Assembly (NCBI RefSeq): GCF_022846655.1
Contig: NZ_AP025667.1
Span: forward strand, 186,001 to 250,000
Direction of reading: 5' to 3'
Length of the DNA stretch: 64,000 nt
Origin: Streptomyces seoulensis
GTDB lineage: Bacteria; Actinomycetota; Actinomycetes; Streptomycetales; Streptomycetaceae
Part shown: positions 62,494-64,000 of the stretch, piece after piece
Position numbering within the stretch: position 1 is the first letter of the stretch
Layout of the letters: the number at the start of each line of letters is the position of its first letter
Notes under the pieces: generated by a model
Told to the model about the DNA's origin: nothing
Databases searched by the model: none
The model's input: only the letters and a program-made list of their open reading frames with translations
Made by a program: the position numbers and the translations under genes

Positions 62494-62700
62494 ATGACCG
62501 CTCGCACCCCTGATGCCGAGCCGCTGCTGACCCCGGCTGAGGTCGCCACCATGTTCCGTGTCGACCCCAAGACGGTCACGCGGTGGGCGAAGGCCGGCAA
62601 GCTCACGTCGATCCGCACGCTCGGCGGGCATCGCCGCTACCGCGAGGCGGAGGTCCGCGCTCTGCTCGCGGGCATCCCGCAGCAGCGCAGCGAGGCCTGA
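62494..62700 (+). CDS. bldC: developmental regulator BldC
   Basis: 68 aa; ATG 62494 with a strong GAGGAGG. MerR-like winged helix without effector domain: LLTPAEVATMFRVDPKTVTRWAKAGKLTSIRTLGGHRRYREAEVRALL. BldC binds DNA cooperatively on direct repeats and holds back entry into development in Streptomyces. Sequence appears complete. A 13-bp hairpin with six T follows. Confidence 0.97.
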   Translation: MTARTPDAEPLLTPAEVATMFRVDPKTVTRWAKAGKLTSIRTLGGHRRYREAEVRALLAGIPQQRSEA

Positions 62701-63145
62701 ACAACTGAATAACAGGGCAAAACGACCGGCCCCCCAACCGGCCGAAGCGCCCGAACCCTAGCTCCACACGACGCGGGACCTGCCCCAACAGGCCCCATGC
62801 CCACGCCGGACGAAGTCCGAAAGCACGTGGCACCGGGTGCGTCGTCGATCGCGCTGGACTCCGCCGGGTCCAGCGCGATCTTTTTTGTGCGCTCACGGGC
62901 GCCTGCCGGCCCCCGCGTGAGCGGCCTTGTCGGAGTCTGGGGAGGGCCGCGGGAAGTCCCGCGCGCCGCCTCGCCCGCAGCCCCCGCGCTTGTCTCACGA
63001 GCCCCGTGGGGCACCTCGGGGGCGGGTGCAATTGCACATATTAAATTGACCTGTTGTAGGGCAGTGGTAAGAACCCGGGTTTCGAAAACTCATGCCGTGA
63101 CTCCCGTCACACGCCAGGGTCCTTGTTGTTCCGCCCACCGGTGGG
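62701..63145. other. gap after bldC
   Basis: 445 bp with no credible gene apart from the bldC terminator. It includes an AT-rich pocket (63030-63075) with TTGACC and TAAGAA hexamers about 16 bp apart on the plus strand, which could be a promoter for an unseen RNA. Confidence 0.5.
62847..62886 (+). terminator. intrinsic terminator of bldC
   Basis: GATCGCGCTGGAC / GTCCAGCGCGATC (13-bp perfect stem, 8-base loop) followed by TTTTTT; a textbook rho-independent signal, uncommon in this GC-rich genome. Confidence 0.92.
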
Positions 63146-63325
63146 TTATTGGCGCTCGTCCGCCCCATCGTCCGCCGTACGAACGGGTGTTGGGGTGGCG
63201 TCCATGGCCAGCCGCAGCAGGCGGTGGCAGACGGGGCAGTGGCGGGTGCGGTGCCGGTAGGACGAGGCGGCCGCCAGATGCGCCCTCAGGAGCGCCCGTG
63301 TCTCGTGCCGGGCCGATGCCGCCAT
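63146..63325 (-). CDS. 59-aa CxxC protein (DUF6274-like)
   Basis: ATG 63325 with GGAGG 6 bases upstream; TAA at 63146. The product MAASARHETRALLRAHLAAASSY... has CPVC followed by HRLLRLAMD, a possible half zinc site. I recall close relatives named DUF6274 in Streptomyces. Strong RBS and clean composition support a real gene. Function unknown. Lies between bldC terminator and tRNA-Asp. Confidence 0.75.
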   Translation of the reverse strand: MAASARHETRALLRAHLAAASSYRHRTRHCPVCHRLLRLAMDATPTPVRTADDGADERQ

Positions 63326-63428
63326 ACGCCACCTCCGCAGGCCGCACAGGGGAAGCGGGGCCTGTCTTCTGGGTACCGGCGGGACGTGACCCCGTCAAGG
63401 GCGCGGGTGGGCAGCCCAGGAACGGCGG

Positions 63429-63455
63429 AAGGGCCCCCGGAATCCGGGGGCCCTT
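63429..63455 (-). terminator. terminator of tRNA-Asp
   Basis: AAGGGCCCCCGGA / TCCGGGGGCCCTT inverted repeat just past the tRNA 3' end on the minus strand. Confidence 0.75.
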
Positions 63456-63464
63456 CTCTTACTG

Positions 63465-63539
63465 CGGTCCTGACGGGATTTGAACCCGCGGCCTCCACCT
63501 TGACAGGGTGGCGAGCACTCCAAACTGCTCCACAGGACC
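63465..63539 (-). tRNA. tRNA-Asp(GTC)
   Basis: 75 nt: acceptor GGTCCTG/CAGGACC, discriminator G, anticodon stem CCACC/GGTGG with loop CTGTCAA, anticodon GTC. CCA not encoded. Confidence 0.95.
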
Positions 63540-63635
63540 ATCTGGTGCCTCGCTCCGCTTTCCGCGTTGCGCTGCGAGAAGGACTGTACAGGAGTCTGGG
63601 GGCGCAGGTCGAACTCACCCAGCGCAGCGGCTCCG

Positions 63636-64000
63636 CTACGGTACGGCGGCGTCGATCGCCTTCACGATCCGCTTGTCGGAGACCGGGTGAGCGGTGCCCA
63701 GCGCGTGGGCGAAATAGCTGACCCGCAGCTCCTCGATCATCCAGCGGATGTCCAGCACCTGCCGGGGTACCGGGCGCCCCTTGGGGAGCTGCTCCAGCAG
63801 CCAGGCGTACTCGTCCCGCATCTCGTGGACCTTCTGCATCCGGGTGGTGTCCCGCTGGACGTTCGTCGGCATCTGCTGGAGGCGCCGGTCGGCGGCCACC
63901 AGGTAGCGCATCAGATGCGGCAGCCGCGCGATGCCCGCCCAGGTCACGAAGCCGGGCTTGACCAGCGCGTCCAACTGCTGCCGTACGTCCGCCAGGTTGG
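63636..64000 (-). CDS. hrpA: ATP-dependent RNA helicase HrpA, C-terminal end
   Basis: Partial, start outside the window. The visible 121 residues (DVRQQLDALVKPGFVTWAGIARLPHLMRYLVAADRRLQQMP..., VLDIRWMIEELRVSYFAHALGTAHPVSDKRIVKAIDA) match the C-terminal DUF3418 end of HrpA DEAH helicases. It ends 96 bases before the tRNA-Asp 5' end. Position after bldC fits my memory of Streptomyces gene order. Confidence 0.9.
   Translation of the reverse strand, partial: NLADVRQQLDALVKPGFVTWAGIARLPHLMRYLVAADRRLQQMPTNVQRDTTRMQKVHEMRDEYAWLLEQLPKGRPVPRQVLDIRWMIEELRVSYFAHALGTAHPVSDKRIVKAIDAAVP

Overview
The window reads as a core chromosomal segment of a Streptomyces. GC is very high, many genes start with GTG, several promoters place a TAnnnT -10 hexamer only a few bases ahead of the start codon (probable leaderless mRNAs), and marker genes include bldC, a valine dehydrogenase, an Lsr2-like protein and two SigF/SigN-type sigma factors. 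As I remember it, the gene order resembles the S. coelicolor stretch from about SCO4013 to SCO4092; I could not check this.

Layout. 1-4450: the 5' part of a subtilisin-inhibitor-like gene, tRNA-Ser(GCT), tRNA-Arg(ACG), a small secreted protein and a three-gene ABC-type membrane operon. 4450-7440: a MarR regulator divergent from a small membrane protein, a BRO-N protein and a DUF2797 protein. 7500-13420: a translationally coupled operon of response regulator, sensor kinase, GT2-GtrA glycosyltransferase and ArnT-like glycosyltransferase. 13430-15770: an MFS exporter and a TetR regulator behind a perfect 18-bp inverted repeat. 15800-20350: a MarR regulator, an MFS exporter with three C-terminal carboxypeptidase-regulatory-like repeats, a YceI protein with the same kind of repeat, and a PPOX-class oxidoreductase. 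20400-23600: two related sigma factors and small proteins. 23700-29600: tRNA-Ser(CGA), tadA with its acidic partner, upp, a LytR_C protein, a VapB-like protein, a HerA-like ATPase and two small genes. 29700-37600: an HdeD-like protein, an HhH-GPD DNA repair protein, an iron-box divergon (siderophore-interacting reductase against penicillin-acylase homologue plus DesC/AlcB-like acyltransferase), CopC-CopD and a poly-gamma-glutamate hydrolase-like protein. 37750-46850: tRNA-Ser(GGA), SRP RNA, dnaX, purD, two conserved proteins, purC. 46850-50930: a two-component/ABC operon lying between two identical tRNA-Gly(GCC) genes, plus tRNA-Gly(TCC). 51000-59100: lsrL, purSQL, a sterol-carrier-family protein, a META lipoprotein, purF, purM. 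59100-64000: DUF3073, vdh, a conserved protein, bldC with a long leader region, a 59-aa CxxC protein, tRNA-Asp and the C-terminus of hrpA.

How it fits together. Seven de novo purine genes (purD, C, S, Q, L, F, M) lie scattered over about 18 kb, and two of their promoters share a 17-base element. The accessory modules are regulator-plus-exporter or regulator-plus-envelope units. The least explained parts are the iron-box acylase/acyltransferase pair, the MFS/YceI repeat family, the shared purD/purS element and the dyads ahead of bldC. No CRISPR array, insertion sequence or prophage was seen.
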